Positions 52,706 through 62,304 of a DNA stretch of 64,000 nucleotides are shown piece after piece. How positions within the stretch are numbered: the first letter of the stretch is position 1; every line of letters starts with the position of its first letter. A model generated the notes under the pieces. The model searched no databases. It saw only the letters and a program-made list of their open reading frames with translations, and was not told the origin of the DNA. This DNA comes from Chthoniobacter flavus Ellin428 (GTDB lineage: Bacteria > Verrucomicrobiota > Verrucomicrobiia > Chthoniobacterales > Chthoniobacteraceae): the NCBI RefSeq assembly GCF_000173075.1, contig NZ_ABVL01000012.1, positions 148,452 to 212,451 of the forward strand. Direction: 5' to 3'. The position numbers and the translations under genes are program-made.

Positions 52706-53884
52706 ATGTTAACTTCTCTCCAGCGCACGATCGTTGCCTTCCTGATAATCCTGACCTGCCGTCCACTGCTGGCGACTTCCCACGCTGTGGAGTTGGGGTT
52801 TACGTCGCTGCTCGACAGTGAGCATATCGGAGGATGGAAATACTGCGGTGATGGAGAGATGAAAGTGGAAGATGGCGTCGCCACGACTTCGTCGCCCGGA
52901 AATTCGAAGGGCGGCCTCTATTGGTTCCAGGAGAGAACGTTTGCCGATTTCACGCTCAAGCTGGAATTCAAAGTCGATAAGAAAGCCTCGAATTCGGGAG
53001 TTTACCTTCGTTTTCCGAATCCGGGAGATAACTTCAACGTGGCCGGCGACAAGGGCTATGAAGTCGATATCTACGGCGAAAAGACGGGGACCATCATCTT
53101 TATGCCGGTCAAGCTGCGTCCGGCCAAACCGGTGGTGATCACGCCGGGGGAATGGAATGAGATGACCGTAACGGTGGTCGCCCAAAGATATACCGTGCAG
53201 GTCAACGGACAGACGGTGAACGACTTTTTGGGCAACCGCGCGAGCGAGGGCTATATCGGTCTGCAAAACTATCCGGGTGAAGGGAACGTGCATTTCCGCG
53301 AAGTGCGCATCAAGGACCTGTCCGCGGAAGGTCATCGAGAAGTTGCGGGGCAGGCGGCCGCGCCACCCTCCAAACAGATCGAGCCGTTGCTGGAGCCGTG
53401 TCTGGATGCGATTCTCGCGCCGCTCCCGCAGGAGCCGCAAATGCCGCGCGTGACCGTGGAGAAGCTGCGCGCCACGCTGAGCGGCGAGGCGGTGAAGGCC
53501 CGGACGCCTTCGCAAAAACAGATTTTCCAATACGCGATCTGGGTTTGTGATGCGCTGACCAACGGCATGGACGAGCGCGCCCAGACGCGGGCTGCCGCGG
53601 TGTCTTCGTCCCAGGTGCCCTCGCTGTCCAACGGCGGCAGCATCGTCAACACCATGCCGCTTCGTCCGGGGAAGAATTCAGGGAACGCCGGAGAGGCCAT
53701 TCGCAAGAAACAGAAAGACGAGCGCGCGTATGCGGACCAACAGGCCCAGGCGTTTTCGGCTTTCATGGAATCCTCCGCCTACAAAGCGTGGGTGACGAAA
53801 TCGACGAAATTGCGCCGGGACGTGATGAGCGTTTACACCAAGCTGGTACAACTCGAGGCTGCGGAGCCGGCGCTGGCGAAGTGA
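52706..53884 (+). CDS. Secreted DUF1080 protein with kinase-shared C-terminal domain
   Basis: A 392-residue protein. Signal peptide (TIVAFLIILTCRPLLATSHA), then a DUF1080 (3-keto-disaccharide hydrolase type) jelly roll: GFTSLLDSEHIGGWKYCGDG, GGLYWFQERTFADFTLKLEF, NSGVYLRFPNPGDNF, GYEVDIYGEKTGTIIFMP and VNDFLGNRASEGYIGLQNYP. From KQIEPLLEPCLDAILAPLPQ to the end it repeats the last about 170 residues of the upstream kinase. It lies 39 bp after that gene, presumably in one operon. Confidence 0.9.
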   Translation: MLTSLQRTIVAFLIILTCRPLLATSHAVELGFTSLLDSEHIGGWKYCGDGEMKVEDGVATTSSPGNSKGGLYWFQERTFADFTLKLEFKVDKKASNSGVYLRFPNPGDNFNVAGDKGYEVDIYGEKTGTIIFMPVKLRPAKPVVITPGEWNEMTVTVVAQRYTVQVNGQTVNDFLGNRASEGYIGLQNYPGEGNVHFREVRIKDLSAEGHREVAGQAAAPPSKQIEPLLEPCLDAILAPLPQEPQMPRVTVEKLRATLSGEAVKARTPSQKQIFQYAIWVCDALTNGMDERAQTRAAAVSSSQVPSLSNGGSIVNTMPLRPGKNSGNAGEAIRKKQKDERAYADQQAQAFSAFMESSAYKAWVTKSTKLRRDVMSVYTKLVQLEAAEPALAK

Positions 53885-53892
53885 AGGGGAAT

Positions 53893-54035
53893 AAAGGCAG
53901 AACATCCAACATCCAACATCCAACGCCCAACATCCAATGGCGCAAGCGAGGGCCGGTAGCGCAAATGAGGGTCGGTGGCGGGTTCTTTGATTGGATGTTG
54001 GATGTTGGATGTTGGGCGTTGGATGTTCTGCCTTT
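53893..54035. repeat. Long inverted repeat (ACATCCAAC units)
   Basis: Arms of about 46 bp (53893-53938 and 53990-54035) made of ACATCCAAC / GTTGGATGT units with AAAGGCAG / CTGCCTTT ends, around a 51-bp loop. A large stem between the DUF1080 gene and the FAD enzyme, possibly a terminator or a palindromic insertion. Confidence 0.85.
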
Positions 54036-54095
54036 CCCCTTAGCCGCACGTGGTGGCTTGCCATTGAAGGGTGAGTGTTGGATTTTTGTTCCTCC

Positions 54096-56111
54096 ATGTT
54101 TCGTTCCTTCCGTTCCCTCCTGGCACCTTCTCTTTGTGCTTTGTTTGCTTTATCGGCTGCTTTGGCCGAATCGCCGAAAGATATCGATGTTGACGTGTGC
54201 ATCTATGGCGCGACGTCCGGTGGAGTGATCGCCGCCGTCGCGGCGCGTCGTGAAAACTGCTCGGTGCTGCTGGTCGACCCGAAACGCCATGTGGGCGGCT
54301 TGACCGCCGGTGGCCTGGGCGAGACCGACATTGGCCGTCCGATGGCGGTGACCGGATTGGCGCGGCAATTCTATCGGAATGTCGGGAAGGTGTATGGCGC
54401 CTTCGAGGCGTGGAATTTCGAGCCCCACGTCGCCGAGGCGGAGTACATGCACGAGCTCGATCAGGAACACGTGCAGATGCTCCTGGAGCGTCGGGTGACC
54501 AGCGTGGAACGGGATGCCCGGCGCATTCGCACGATGATCGTGGAACCGTCCGAGGCCGGCGACACCGCGGAGCCGCAGCGCATCCACGCCAAGGTGTATC
54601 TCGATTGCACCTACGAAGGCGATCTCATGGCGCGAGCGGGTGTCAGTTATACGGTCGGCCGCGAGGCGAATAGCGTCTACGACGAGACGAAGAACGGCGT
54701 GGAGCCGGGACTGCGGCATCAGTTTCCGGATGGCGTCGATCCGTATATCCGGCCCGGCGATCCTTCGAGCGGGCTCATTTTTGGCGTCAAACCCGAGCCG
54801 CTGGCGCCCACCGGGAGCGGAGACAAAAAAGTGCAGGCCTACTGCTTCCGCCTGTGCCTGACCAAGGATCCGGCCAATCAAATCCCTTTCACCAAGCCGG
54901 AACACTATGACCCGGCGGTGTATGAGCTTTCGCGCCGCCTCATTCACGCCCGGCCGCCGAAGAAGCTCACCGACCTGCTCATCGTCGGCTCGATGCCGAA
55001 CCAGAAGACCGACATCAACAGCCTCGCGGGACAGTCGACCGATTTCTATGGATTCAACTGGGATTATCCCGAGGGCACTTACGCGGACCGCGCGCGCATC
55101 TGGAAGGAGCACGAGGAATACACGAAGGGGCTGATGTGGTTTCTCGCCAACGACGAAGCGGTGCCGGAGAACATTCGCAAGGAAGTGAGTTCGTACGGCT
55201 GGCCGAAGGACGAATACCAGGACAACGGCGGTTTCACGCACGAGCTCTATGTGCGCGAGGCGCGGCGCATGGTCGGCGAGTATGTGATGATCGAGCAGAA
55301 CTGCCTGGGCAAGCGCACCGTCGACGACGGGATCGCCCTCGCTTCCTACAACATGGACTCGCACCACGTGCAGACGGTGATCGTCGACGGCATGGTGAAG
55401 AACGAAGGCGAAGTGACCGTGCACCTCAGTCACGAGTACCCGGTCTCCTATCGTTCGCTTACGCCCAAGTCCAAGGAGTGCACGAACCTGCTCGTGCCGG
55501 TGTGCCTTTCGGCCTCGCACATCGCCTATGGTTCCATCCGCATGGAGCCGGTCTTCATGTCGCTCGGGCAGGCCGCGGGTCTGGCCGCGGGCATGGCGGT
55601 GAAGAGCAACTGCAAGGTGCAGGACGTCGATGTGCCCGCCCTGCAAAAGAAGATCGAGAGCGATCCGTACCTCGATGGGCGCCCCGCGGATGTTTATGTC
55701 CACTGGTCGCGCCAGCCCGATCGTTTCGAGAAGATCGGCGAGTGGGAAGTGCACGGCGAAAGAGCGTGGGCCTCGAATGAGCCGTTCCTCTTGTGCGAAA
55801 AGCCGGGATCGTTTGCGCGCCTGCGTTTCCGGCCGAAGATCGAGCGGGCGGGCGTCTATGACGTCGTCTTCTATAATCCCGTCTCAAATGTGGTGCTCCA
55901 GCACGGCAGCGTACCGATTCGCATCCGCCATGCGGAAGGGGAGGTGACGGTCAACTACGACCCGGCGGCGCATTCCGCGTTGAACGATCGCACCTTCTCG
56001 CTCGGCCAGTTTCCGTTCAGCCCCGGAAAGGATGCGGAGATCGAGTTGATCGCGGACGGGCAGACGATCCCGATCCAGGCGATGTTGTTCGATCTGGTGG
56101 CGAGACCGTAG
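54096..56111 (+). CDS. Secreted FAD-dependent oxidoreductase
   Basis: A 671-residue protein of the FAD-dependent oxidoreductase/xanthan-lyase-associated group (PF12831 type). Signal peptide MFRSFRSLLAPSLCALFALS, then VDVCIYGATSGGVIAAVAAR (dinucleotide fold), HVGGLTAGGLGETDIG, VYLDCTYEGDLMARAGVSYT and near the end MSLGQAAGLAAGMAV. A C-terminal beta-sandwich of about 130 residues (VYVHWSRQPDRFEKIGEWEV onward) may bind carbohydrate. ATG 54096 is chosen over 54075 because the signal peptide starts there. Confidence 0.9.
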   Translation: MFRSFRSLLAPSLCALFALSAALAESPKDIDVDVCIYGATSGGVIAAVAARRENCSVLLVDPKRHVGGLTAGGLGETDIGRPMAVTGLARQFYRNVGKVYGAFEAWNFEPHVAEAEYMHELDQEHVQMLLERRVTSVERDARRIRTMIVEPSEAGDTAEPQRIHAKVYLDCTYEGDLMARAGVSYTVGREANSVYDETKNGVEPGLRHQFPDGVDPYIRPGDPSSGLIFGVKPEPLAPTGSGDKKVQAYCFRLCLTKDPANQIPFTKPEHYDPAVYELSRRLIHARPPKKLTDLLIVGSMPNQKTDINSLAGQSTDFYGFNWDYPEGTYADRARIWKEHEEYTKGLMWFLANDEAVPENIRKEVSSYGWPKDEYQDNGGFTHELYVREARRMVGEYVMIEQNCLGKRTVDDGIALASYNMDSHHVQTVIVDGMVKNEGEVTVHLSHEYPVSYRSLTPKSKECTNLLVPVCLSASHIAYGSIRMEPVFMSLGQAAGLAAGMAVKSNCKVQDVDVPALQKKIESDPYLDGRPADVYVHWSRQPDRFEKIGEWEVHGERAWASNEPFLLCEKPGSFARLRFRPKIERAGVYDVVFYNPVSNVVLQHGSVPIRIRHAEGEVTVNYDPAAHSALNDRTFSLGQFPFSPGKDAEIELIADGQTIPIQAMLFDLVARP

Positions 56112-56205
56112 GAAAAGTTGAGAGTCGAGGGTTGAGAGTTGAGAGACCCCCACGGGACCACTGGTGTGGCCGCTCCGCAGCGTTGTTGACCGAATCACTA
56201 TGGCA

Positions 56206-56382
56206 CAGCGCGGTGGAGCCGCAACCAAAAGGGGAGCCACGAACCTTCGAAAAGACAGGGAAGGGAAAGTGACCCGCGAATCACCCGACTGACGCGAATG
56301 ATCTGCCCTCATTCGTGTTATTTGCGTGATTCGCGGGCCAAAAATTCTACGCGTCGTGCGGACATTTTCATGGTTAGCACTG
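56206..56382 (+). repeat. 177-bp dispersed repeat, copy B
   Basis: Second copy of the element at 27562-27738. Flanked by GAGGGTTGAGAGTTGAGAG (56127-56146) and CTCTCAACTCTCAACCCTC (56416-56434), which form an outer inverted pair around it. Confidence 0.85.
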
Positions 56383-56458
56383 CGGAGCGCCCTCAAAAGC
56401 GGAAAGGCGGCGGTCTCTCAACTCTCAACCCTCAACTTCCCCCGCCAACCCTCAACCC

Positions 56459-57025
56459 TCAACTTTCCCCCGCCCGCGCCAGCAGCTTGCCCTCGATCTC
56501 ATTCAGGATCTCGTGCGTGGCGTCGTAGTCGAACTTGTAGTCGTCGATGACGAAACGGCCCTGGCGACCGTTCATCTGGTAGAGCACGGTGGCGAGTCCT
56601 TTGCGGTCCCAGTTTTTCTTTCCGAGACCGGTAACGGCGCCGAAGGGGACGCGAGTACCGGCGGGGGAATAGACCGCTTCCTCGTCGGTGCGCAGGGTGC
56701 GGCCCTTTTGCGTGGCCCAATAGATCAACGAGATGAGTCCGAGCAGACTGGTGAAGCTGCCGAAAATCCATTGTGCGTGAATTTCCCCGGGATGGAGAAA
56801 TTTGTGGGGCACGGTCGTCGTCCAGCCGCGGCTTTTGGCCAGGGCCGGCCATTGGGCCTCCTGCCCGCTTTTGACCAACTGCTCGTGCGCGAGCCAGCGC
56901 TCGTTGCTGTGCGGATAGCCGACGGCGCCATCCCAAAAGAACCATCCGCCGAGGGCGAGGAGGAAGACGGCGACAAAAAGTTTTTGTTTGCTCCAGACGG
57001 AGGTGACACGGGCTTCGGCAGGCAT
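56459..57025 (-). CDS. Membrane-associated hypothetical protein
   Basis: A 188-residue protein with two hydrophobic helices (KLFVAVFLLALGGWFFWDGA and IFGSFTSLLGLISLIYWATQ) and a cytoplasmic C-terminal domain with DEEAVYSPAGTRVPFGAVTG and KGLATVLYQMNGRQGRFVID, a PH-like strand pattern. Start ATG 57025. No family firmly recognised. Confidence 0.7.
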   Translation of the reverse strand: MPAEARVTSVWSKQKLFVAVFLLALGGWFFWDGAVGYPHSNERWLAHEQLVKSGQEAQWPALAKSRGWTTTVPHKFLHPGEIHAQWIFGSFTSLLGLISLIYWATQKGRTLRTDEEAVYSPAGTRVPFGAVTGLGKKNWDRKGLATVLYQMNGRQGRFVIDDYKFDYDATHEILNEIEGKLLARAGES

Positions 57026-57169
57026 GCGGGGAGGGAATGTCGAATGATGAACGGCGAATGACGAGAGGATTCGACGGGAAGTTGAGGGTTGAGAGTGGAT
57101 CGTTGAGAGCCGGTTTTCGGCCTGCCAAATAGCCGGCCGAAGGTGGCAAGCGATTCGGTATCGCCCTTG

Positions 57170-57285
57170 GGTCTTAATCGTAATTTTTAATCCTTAATCC
57201 TTAATCCTTAATCCCCCAATTCTGGCTGCGCATGCGGGGATGAAGGATTAACGATTAACGATTAAGGATTAACGATTAAGGAACC
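57170..57285. repeat. TTAATCCTTAATC / GATTAAGGATTAA inverted tandem repeats
   Basis: Several CTTAATC units, then the inverse GATTAACGATTAAGG units after a central spacer, forming a long AT-rich stem between queG and the hypothetical gene. The 57026-57318 interval holds no gene. Confidence 0.75.
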
Positions 57286-57318
57286 TCGAATTCCGATACC
57301 TTTGAAGATGGGCTACCG

Positions 57319-58368
57319 TTACCTCGCCTGCGCCACGACGCGGGCCTCGATGCGCTCGATGGCCCACTGGGCGTGCTCGGCGATGAGCGGCTCGGGATCG
57401 TGGGCAGCTTTTTCCAGGGCGGGCAGGTCTTCGCGCGTGCCGATATTGCCGAGGGCGACACAGACATTGCGCAGGAAGCCGCGGCGCTTGATGCGCTTGA
57501 TCGGTGATTTGCGGAAGAGCTGGCGAAAGGCGTCGTCGTCGAGCCCGAGGAAATCGCGCAATGACCAGCCGTGCACGTACTCGCGCGCGGCAAAAGCACT
57601 TTCGCGCGAAGCGTGCGCGAAACGGTTCCAGGGGCAGGCGGTGAGGCAATCGTCGCAGCCATAGATGCGATCGCCAATCGCCGCGCGGAACTCCTCGGGA
57701 ATCGAGCCCTTGTTTTCGATGGTGAGATAGGAAACGCAACGGCGTGCATCGAGTTGCCGCGGCGCGGTGATGGCGCCGGTCGGACAGGCGGCGATGCAAC
57801 GGGTGCATTTGCCGCAATGGTCGGCCATCGGCGCATCGGCCTCGAACTCGAGCGTGGTGAGAATCTCCGCGAGAAAGAACCAGGTGCCGAGCTGGGGATG
57901 AATGAGCATGGTGCTCTTGCCCTGCCAGCCCGCGCCGGCTACCGCCGCGACATCCCGCTCGAGCACGGGCCCGGTATCCACATAGCACCGCTGCCGCCCA
58001 CCGCGCGCCGTGAGCCATTCATCCAGCGCCTTCAACTTCTTCTCGATGATGTCGTGATAATCATCCCCCCAGGCATAGCGAGCGATGCGGCCGTGAACAC
58101 CTTCCTCCTTCCGCGTTTCGCCATCCGCATTCCAATAGTTCATCCCGAGCACGATCACACTCTTCGCCCCCGGCAAAACCTGCTGCGGATCCGTCCGCCG
58201 CGCCTCATTCCGCTCCAGCCAGGCCATCTCCCCTGCGCGACCCGCGGCCAGCCAGGCGCGAAACTCGGCGGCATGCGGCGGCGCTGCGCATACGGCGATG
58301 CGGCAGAGGTCGAAACCGAGCTGATGAGTGAGCGCGAGGAGCTCTTCTTTCACAGGCCTGTCTACCAC
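57319..58368 (-). CDS. queG: Epoxyqueuosine reductase
   Basis: A 349-residue cobalamin/Fe-S enzyme completing queuosine synthesis in tRNA. Two 4Fe-4S clusters: CGKCTRCIAACPTGAI and CDDCLTACPWN. N-terminal cobalamin-binding half (GAKSVIVLGMNYWNADGETR) and a C-terminal HEAT-like region (ALGNIGTREDLPALEKAAHD). The GTG start at 58368 overlaps the aroK stop by 7 bp, so the two are co-translated. Confidence 0.95.
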   Translation of the reverse strand: MVDRPVKEELLALTHQLGFDLCRIAVCAAPPHAAEFRAWLAAGRAGEMAWLERNEARRTDPQQVLPGAKSVIVLGMNYWNADGETRKEEGVHGRIARYAWGDDYHDIIEKKLKALDEWLTARGGRQRCYVDTGPVLERDVAAVAGAGWQGKSTMLIHPQLGTWFFLAEILTTLEFEADAPMADHCGKCTRCIAACPTGAITAPRQLDARRCVSYLTIENKGSIPEEFRAAIGDRIYGCDDCLTACPWNRFAHASRESAFAAREYVHGWSLRDFLGLDDDAFRQLFRKSPIKRIKRRGFLRNVCVALGNIGTREDLPALEKAAHDPEPLIAEHAQWAIERIEARVVAQAR

Positions 58369-58883
58369 GAAAACGCCTTGCGCGCTTTGGCGATCACCGC
58401 CTCCGCCGCGGCCTCGTGGCTGAGCTCGGTGGAGTTGACCGTGAATTGGGCGGTACCTTGGTAGAGGTCGTGGCGCTGTTCGAGCAACTCATGGACGGTG
58501 CGCCGGGGATCGGCCGTTTGCAGCAGGGGACGCTTCTTATTGCGCGAGACGCGCTCGAAAATGACGTCTTCGCTGGCCGTAAGCCACACCACGAAACCCA
58601 ATTCCTGAAGCAGCGCCCGATTCTGCGGCCGCAGCACGATGCCGCCCCCGGTGGAAATGACTGATCGATTCAGGATGCTCAGCGAGCTCAGGGCGGAGGT
58701 CTCGTGATCGCGAAACCAGGGCTCCCCGTGCCGGGCGAAAATCTCTGAAATTTGCATGCCCGCCCGTTCCACCACCACGGCGTCGGTGTCGACGAATTGG
58801 AAGCCCAGGCGTTGCGCGACGAGCCGTCCGACGGACGTCTTGCCACTACCCATGAAGCCGATGAAGACGATATTGTTGCGCAT
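58362..58883 (-). CDS. aroK: Shikimate kinase
   Basis: A 173-residue kinase phosphorylating shikimate in aromatic amino acid synthesis. Walker A GFMGSGKTSVGRLVA, the DTDAVVVERAG shikimate-binding motif, STGGGIVLRPQN and the LID region NKKRPLLQTADPRR. ATG 58883 is chosen; an ATG 7 codons upstream also exists. Confidence 0.96.
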   Translation of the reverse strand: MRNNIVFIGFMGSGKTSVGRLVAQRLGFQFVDTDAVVVERAGMQISEIFARHGEPWFRDHETSALSSLSILNRSVISTGGGIVLRPQNRALLQELGFVVWLTASEDVIFERVSRNKKRPLLQTADPRRTVHELLEQRHDLYQGTAQFTVNSTELSHEAAAEAVIAKARKAFSW

Positions 58884-58904
58884 TGCGGGCGCATCTTTGC
58901 GCAA

Positions 58905-59489
58905 AGTGGGAGCCGTGCAAAGGTTATGCGGCTATAGCCGCATATTACTCGTAATGCATTCTTGCGCAGAGTGGGAGTCGTGCAAAAGGACGGGTTGCTC
59001 GTGGGAGGCCGTTTGGCGCGTTGTCTCCAGCCCGAAGGGCTGACGGACTGTAGCCTGCTCGCCCGCCCGCCAACCACCTCTATTCCCCTCCGCCGCCTCG
59101 GGGACCAGCGAGCCTGGCGAGCGCCACCCCCGGATAGTTTTTTTTAGGGTTCCCACCCCGGATGGGGTGGAGGAATTCTGAGTACGTTTCTGCGGTGGCG
59201 AGAAGTTCCGGCACCGCCTCCGGGGTGCATTCACTTTTGGGACGTTTTCCGGGGGTGTCGCTCGCCAGGCTCGCTTACCCCCGGCTACGGTCCGAGAGCC
59301 CTTCGGGCTGAAATTCGCTCTCGCTAGTCTGCGTCCTATGGCCGCGTGTAGATATCACTGGCGACCAGCCCGAGGCGGCCAAGATGGCCGCCCTGCAGCG
59401 GCTTTCTTCTGTCTCGAATCACCGGTGTTCTGTTTAGCTGAACAAACGGCATTGCGTCGCGTCCCGCGCCACGCTCCAATACGCGCCCT
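58905..59489. repeat. Gene-free interval with dispersed repeats
   Basis: 585 bp without a gene. It contains the third copy of the dispersed repeat (CCTGCTCGCCCGCC ... CCTCTATTCCCCTCCGCC at about 59053-59100, then GAGCCTGGCGAGCGCCACCC) with an inverted partial copy (GGGTGTCGCTCGCCAGGCTC) near 59252, and a duplicated GTGCAAAGG...GTGGGAG block at 58905 and 58970. Confidence 0.7.
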
Positions 59490-59981
59490 ATGAGTTCCAC
59501 CAACCCGCTCGTCTCCGTCATCATGGGCAGCACCTCCGATTGGGAGACGCTGCGTCATGCCGCGGAGATGCTGGAGAAATTTGGCGTGCCGCACGAGCGA
59601 CGCGTCGTCTCCGCGCATCGCACGCCCGTGCTCATGGCGGAATTTGCCAGCGAAGCGGCGGGGCGGGGGGTCCAGGTGATTATCGCCGGGGCGGGTGGGG
59701 CGGCGCATTTGCCGGGGATGGTCGCGGCGCATACCTCGCTGCCCGTGCTCGGCGTGCCGGTGGAGAGCAAGGTGCTGCGTGGCGTTGATTCGCTGCTCTC
59801 GATCGTGCAAATGCCGGCAGGCGTGCCGGTGGGCACGCTGGCCATCGGCGAAGCGGGCGCGAAGAACGCCGGCCTCCTCGCGGTGAGCATTCTCGCTTTG
59901 AAAGACGAAAAATTGCGCGATGCCCTGGACCGTTTCCGGGCGCATCAGACGTCTTCGGTTTTGGCGGCACAATTGCCGTAG
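59490..59981 (+). CDS. purE: N5-carboxyaminoimidazole ribonucleotide mutase
   Basis: A 163-residue class I PurE. VIMGSTSDWETLRHAAEMLE, VVSAHRTPVLM and GAGGAAHLPGMVAAHTSLPV hold the substrate-binding Ser-Asp and His. Shifts the carboxylate of N5-CAIR to give CAIR in purine synthesis, using the product of PurK encoded 44 bp downstream. Confidence 0.97.
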   Translation: MSSTNPLVSVIMGSTSDWETLRHAAEMLEKFGVPHERRVVSAHRTPVLMAEFASEAAGRGVQVIIAGAGGAAHLPGMVAAHTSLPVLGVPVESKVLRGVDSLLSIVQMPAGVPVGTLAIGEAGAKNAGLLAVSILALKDEKLRDALDRFRAHQTSSVLAAQLP

Positions 59982-60025
59982 AGCCCGTTTTGGTTATCAG
60001 GATATAGCAGCAGCCACTTTTCCCC

Positions 60026-61216
60026 ATGCCTTCACATCGGATCTTTCTCCCCGGCAGCACCATCGGCGTGATGGGCGCCGGCCAGCTCGGGCGCATGTTT
60101 GCCATCGCCGCGCGGCGCATGGGCTATCGCGTGCACACCTTTTCGCCGGATGAAGACACGCCCACCGGCCAGCTCGCGGACCGCGAAGTCGCGGCGAGTT
60201 ATCAGGATGCGGAAGCGGTGCGCGATTTTGCCCGGAGCATCGATGTCCTCACCTTCGAGTTTGAAAACGTGCCGACGCAGACGGTGGAATGGGCGGCGGA
60301 ATTTTGCGAAGTGCGTCCCTCGGCGAATGTCCTGCACATTTGCCAGCATCGGCTGCGGGAGAAGCAATTCCTGGCCGGCGCCGGTCTCCCGCTTCCGCGT
60401 TTCATGCCGGTGAACAGCGCGGCCGATCTGGCCGAGGCGATCAAGCATCTCGGTGCGCCCTCAGTGCTGAAGACGGCGGCCTTCGGCTACGACGGCAAGG
60501 GCCAGCGCAAGGTCGAGCCGCGCGAAGACCCGGCGAAGATCTGGGAGTCGCTCGGCGGCAATCCGGCGGTGCTGGAACAGTTTGTCGATTTTGAAAAGGA
60601 AGTCTCGGTGATCGTGGCGCGCGGGGTGGATGGCCAGATGGCCGCTTACCCGGTGTGCGAGAACATCCATCGCAATCACATCCTCGATGTGACCACCGTG
60701 CCGGCGGGTATCCCCGCGGAGGTGGATGTGCAGGCCCGGGTGCTCGCGGGCGAAGTGGCCGAGAAACTCGGCGTCGTCGGCCTGCTCGCAGTGGAGATGT
60801 TCCTGCTCAAGGATGGCTCGCTGCTCATCAACGAGCTCGCGCCGCGTCCGCACAACAGCGGCCATTTTTCTTTCGACGCCAGCGTGACCAGCCAGTTCGA
60901 ACAGCAATTGCGCGCGGTCTGCGGTCTGCCGCTCGGTAGCACGGAATCGCTGCGCCCGTCCGCGATGGTGAATCTGCTCGGCGATCTGTGGGCGAAAGGC
61001 GAGCCCAACTGGGCCGCCGCCGCGGCGATGCCGCACGTCAAAATTCACCTGTATGGCAAAGCCGAGCCGCGTCCGGGCCGCAAGATGGGACACATGGTGG
61101 CCTTCGGGAATTCGGCGGAGGAAGCCATGCATAGTGCCCTGGAGGCACGCGCCGCTTTGATGAAATCATCCGCAACCATTTCCAAGCGCCGGAATCCGGT
61201 GAAGTCTGCCCACTGA
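60026..61216 (+). CDS. purK: N5-carboxyaminoimidazole ribonucleotide synthase
   Basis: A 396-residue ATP-grasp enzyme converting AIR, ATP and bicarbonate to N5-CAIR. IGVMGAGQLGRMFAIAARRM at the N-terminus, VLKTAAFGYDGKGQRKVEPR, VDFEKEVSVIVARGVDGQ and the metal site NELAPRPHNSGHFSFDAS. Starts 44 bp after purE. The stop is immediately followed by the Sua5-like gene. Confidence 0.97.
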   Translation: MPSHRIFLPGSTIGVMGAGQLGRMFAIAARRMGYRVHTFSPDEDTPTGQLADREVAASYQDAEAVRDFARSIDVLTFEFENVPTQTVEWAAEFCEVRPSANVLHICQHRLREKQFLAGAGLPLPRFMPVNSAADLAEAIKHLGAPSVLKTAAFGYDGKGQRKVEPREDPAKIWESLGGNPAVLEQFVDFEKEVSVIVARGVDGQMAAYPVCENIHRNHILDVTTVPAGIPAEVDVQARVLAGEVAEKLGVVGLLAVEMFLLKDGSLLINELAPRPHNSGHFSFDASVTSQFEQQLRAVCGLPLGSTESLRPSAMVNLLGDLWAKGEPNWAAAAAMPHVKIHLYGKAEPRPGRKMGHMVAFGNSAEEAMHSALEARAALMKSSATISKRRNPVKSAH

Positions 61217-62302
61217 GTGGAAACGCGCATTCTCGCTACTGATTCTCCCCGCCGTCTTTCCGCGGCCGTGAAAGCTGCCGCCGGCGCGCTGGCCGATGGA
61301 CAACCGGTGGGGTTGCCGACCGAGACGGTCTATGGACTGGCCGCCGACGCGTTGCGTCCCGAGGCCGTGGCCGAAGTTTTCGAGGCGAAGGAACGGCCGT
61401 TTTTCGATCCGCTCATTGTGCATTTGCCGTCGCGGGACTGGCTGGATCGCGTGACCAATATTCCGGCGGAGAGCCGGGCGATGGTCGAGGCGCTGATCAC
61501 GAAATTCTGGCCCGGGCCGTTGACGCTCGTGCTGCCGCGACAATTGGTCGTGCCGGACATTGTCACCTCCGGTCTCGATACTGTAGCGGTGCGGATGAGT
61601 GCGCATCCGGTTTTCCGCGCGGTGGTCGAGCACTACGGTCACCCGCTGGCCGCGCCGAGCGCGAATCGCTTCGGCCACATCAGCCCGACCACGGCGAGCC
61701 ACGTGCGCAGTGAATTGCATGGGCGCATTCCCTTGATTGTCGATGGCGGTCCGACCCAGCACGGCGTGGAATCGACAATCGTGAAGGTGACAGTGGCGAA
61801 CTGCGCCTGCTGCGCGCGGGACCGGTGACGCCGGAGGATCTGGGCGAGGTCTTCCAAGCCTTGTGCGAGGCGCGCAATTACCGGCCGACCGAGACGGAAC
61901 TGTCGAATTTCTTCGAGCGCCTCGGCGTTTCTTTTTCCGCGATGTTACGTGGCGAAAGAAGCGTGGGTGTGGAAGCACCCGGGCAACTCGAAAGCCATTA
62001 TGCACCGCGCACGCCGCTGCGGCTCATCAAGCCCGGCGTGGAGGTGATGATTTACGATCAGGAAAACCACGTGCAGGCGCGGCTCGGGTCGCTGGCTTTT
62101 TGCCATCCGTCGACCGCGGCGCACTTTACCTACGAGGAAATCCTTTCACCGACCGGTCGATCTTCGCGAGGCGGCGGCCACGCTCTTTGCCAAGATGCGG
62201 CGTCTCGATGAAGCGGGGCTGGATATGATTTTGGCGGAAGAAGTGCCGGAACACGGACTTGGCATTGCCATCATGGACCGACTTCGCAAGGCTTCGGCAT
62301 AG
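61217..62302 (+). pseudogene. Sua5/TsaC-like threonylcarbamoyl-AMP synthase with two frameshifts
   Basis: A Sua5-type protein for t6A tRNA modification, readable only across three frames. Frame 1 (GTG 61217 to about 61785): GQPVGLPTETVYGLAADALR, FWPGPLTLVLPRQLV and HPLAAPSANRFGHISPT. Frame 2 (about 61788-62155): LRLLRAGPVTPEDLGE and ESHYAPRTPLRLI of the Sua5 C-terminal domain. Frame 3 (about 62160-62302): DLREAAATLFAKMRRLDEAG to LRKASA. The long form totals about 360 residues. TsaC/Sua5 is usually essential, so sequencing indels near 61785 and 62158 are more likely than true loss. Confidence 0.8.
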
Positions 62303-62304
62303 AC

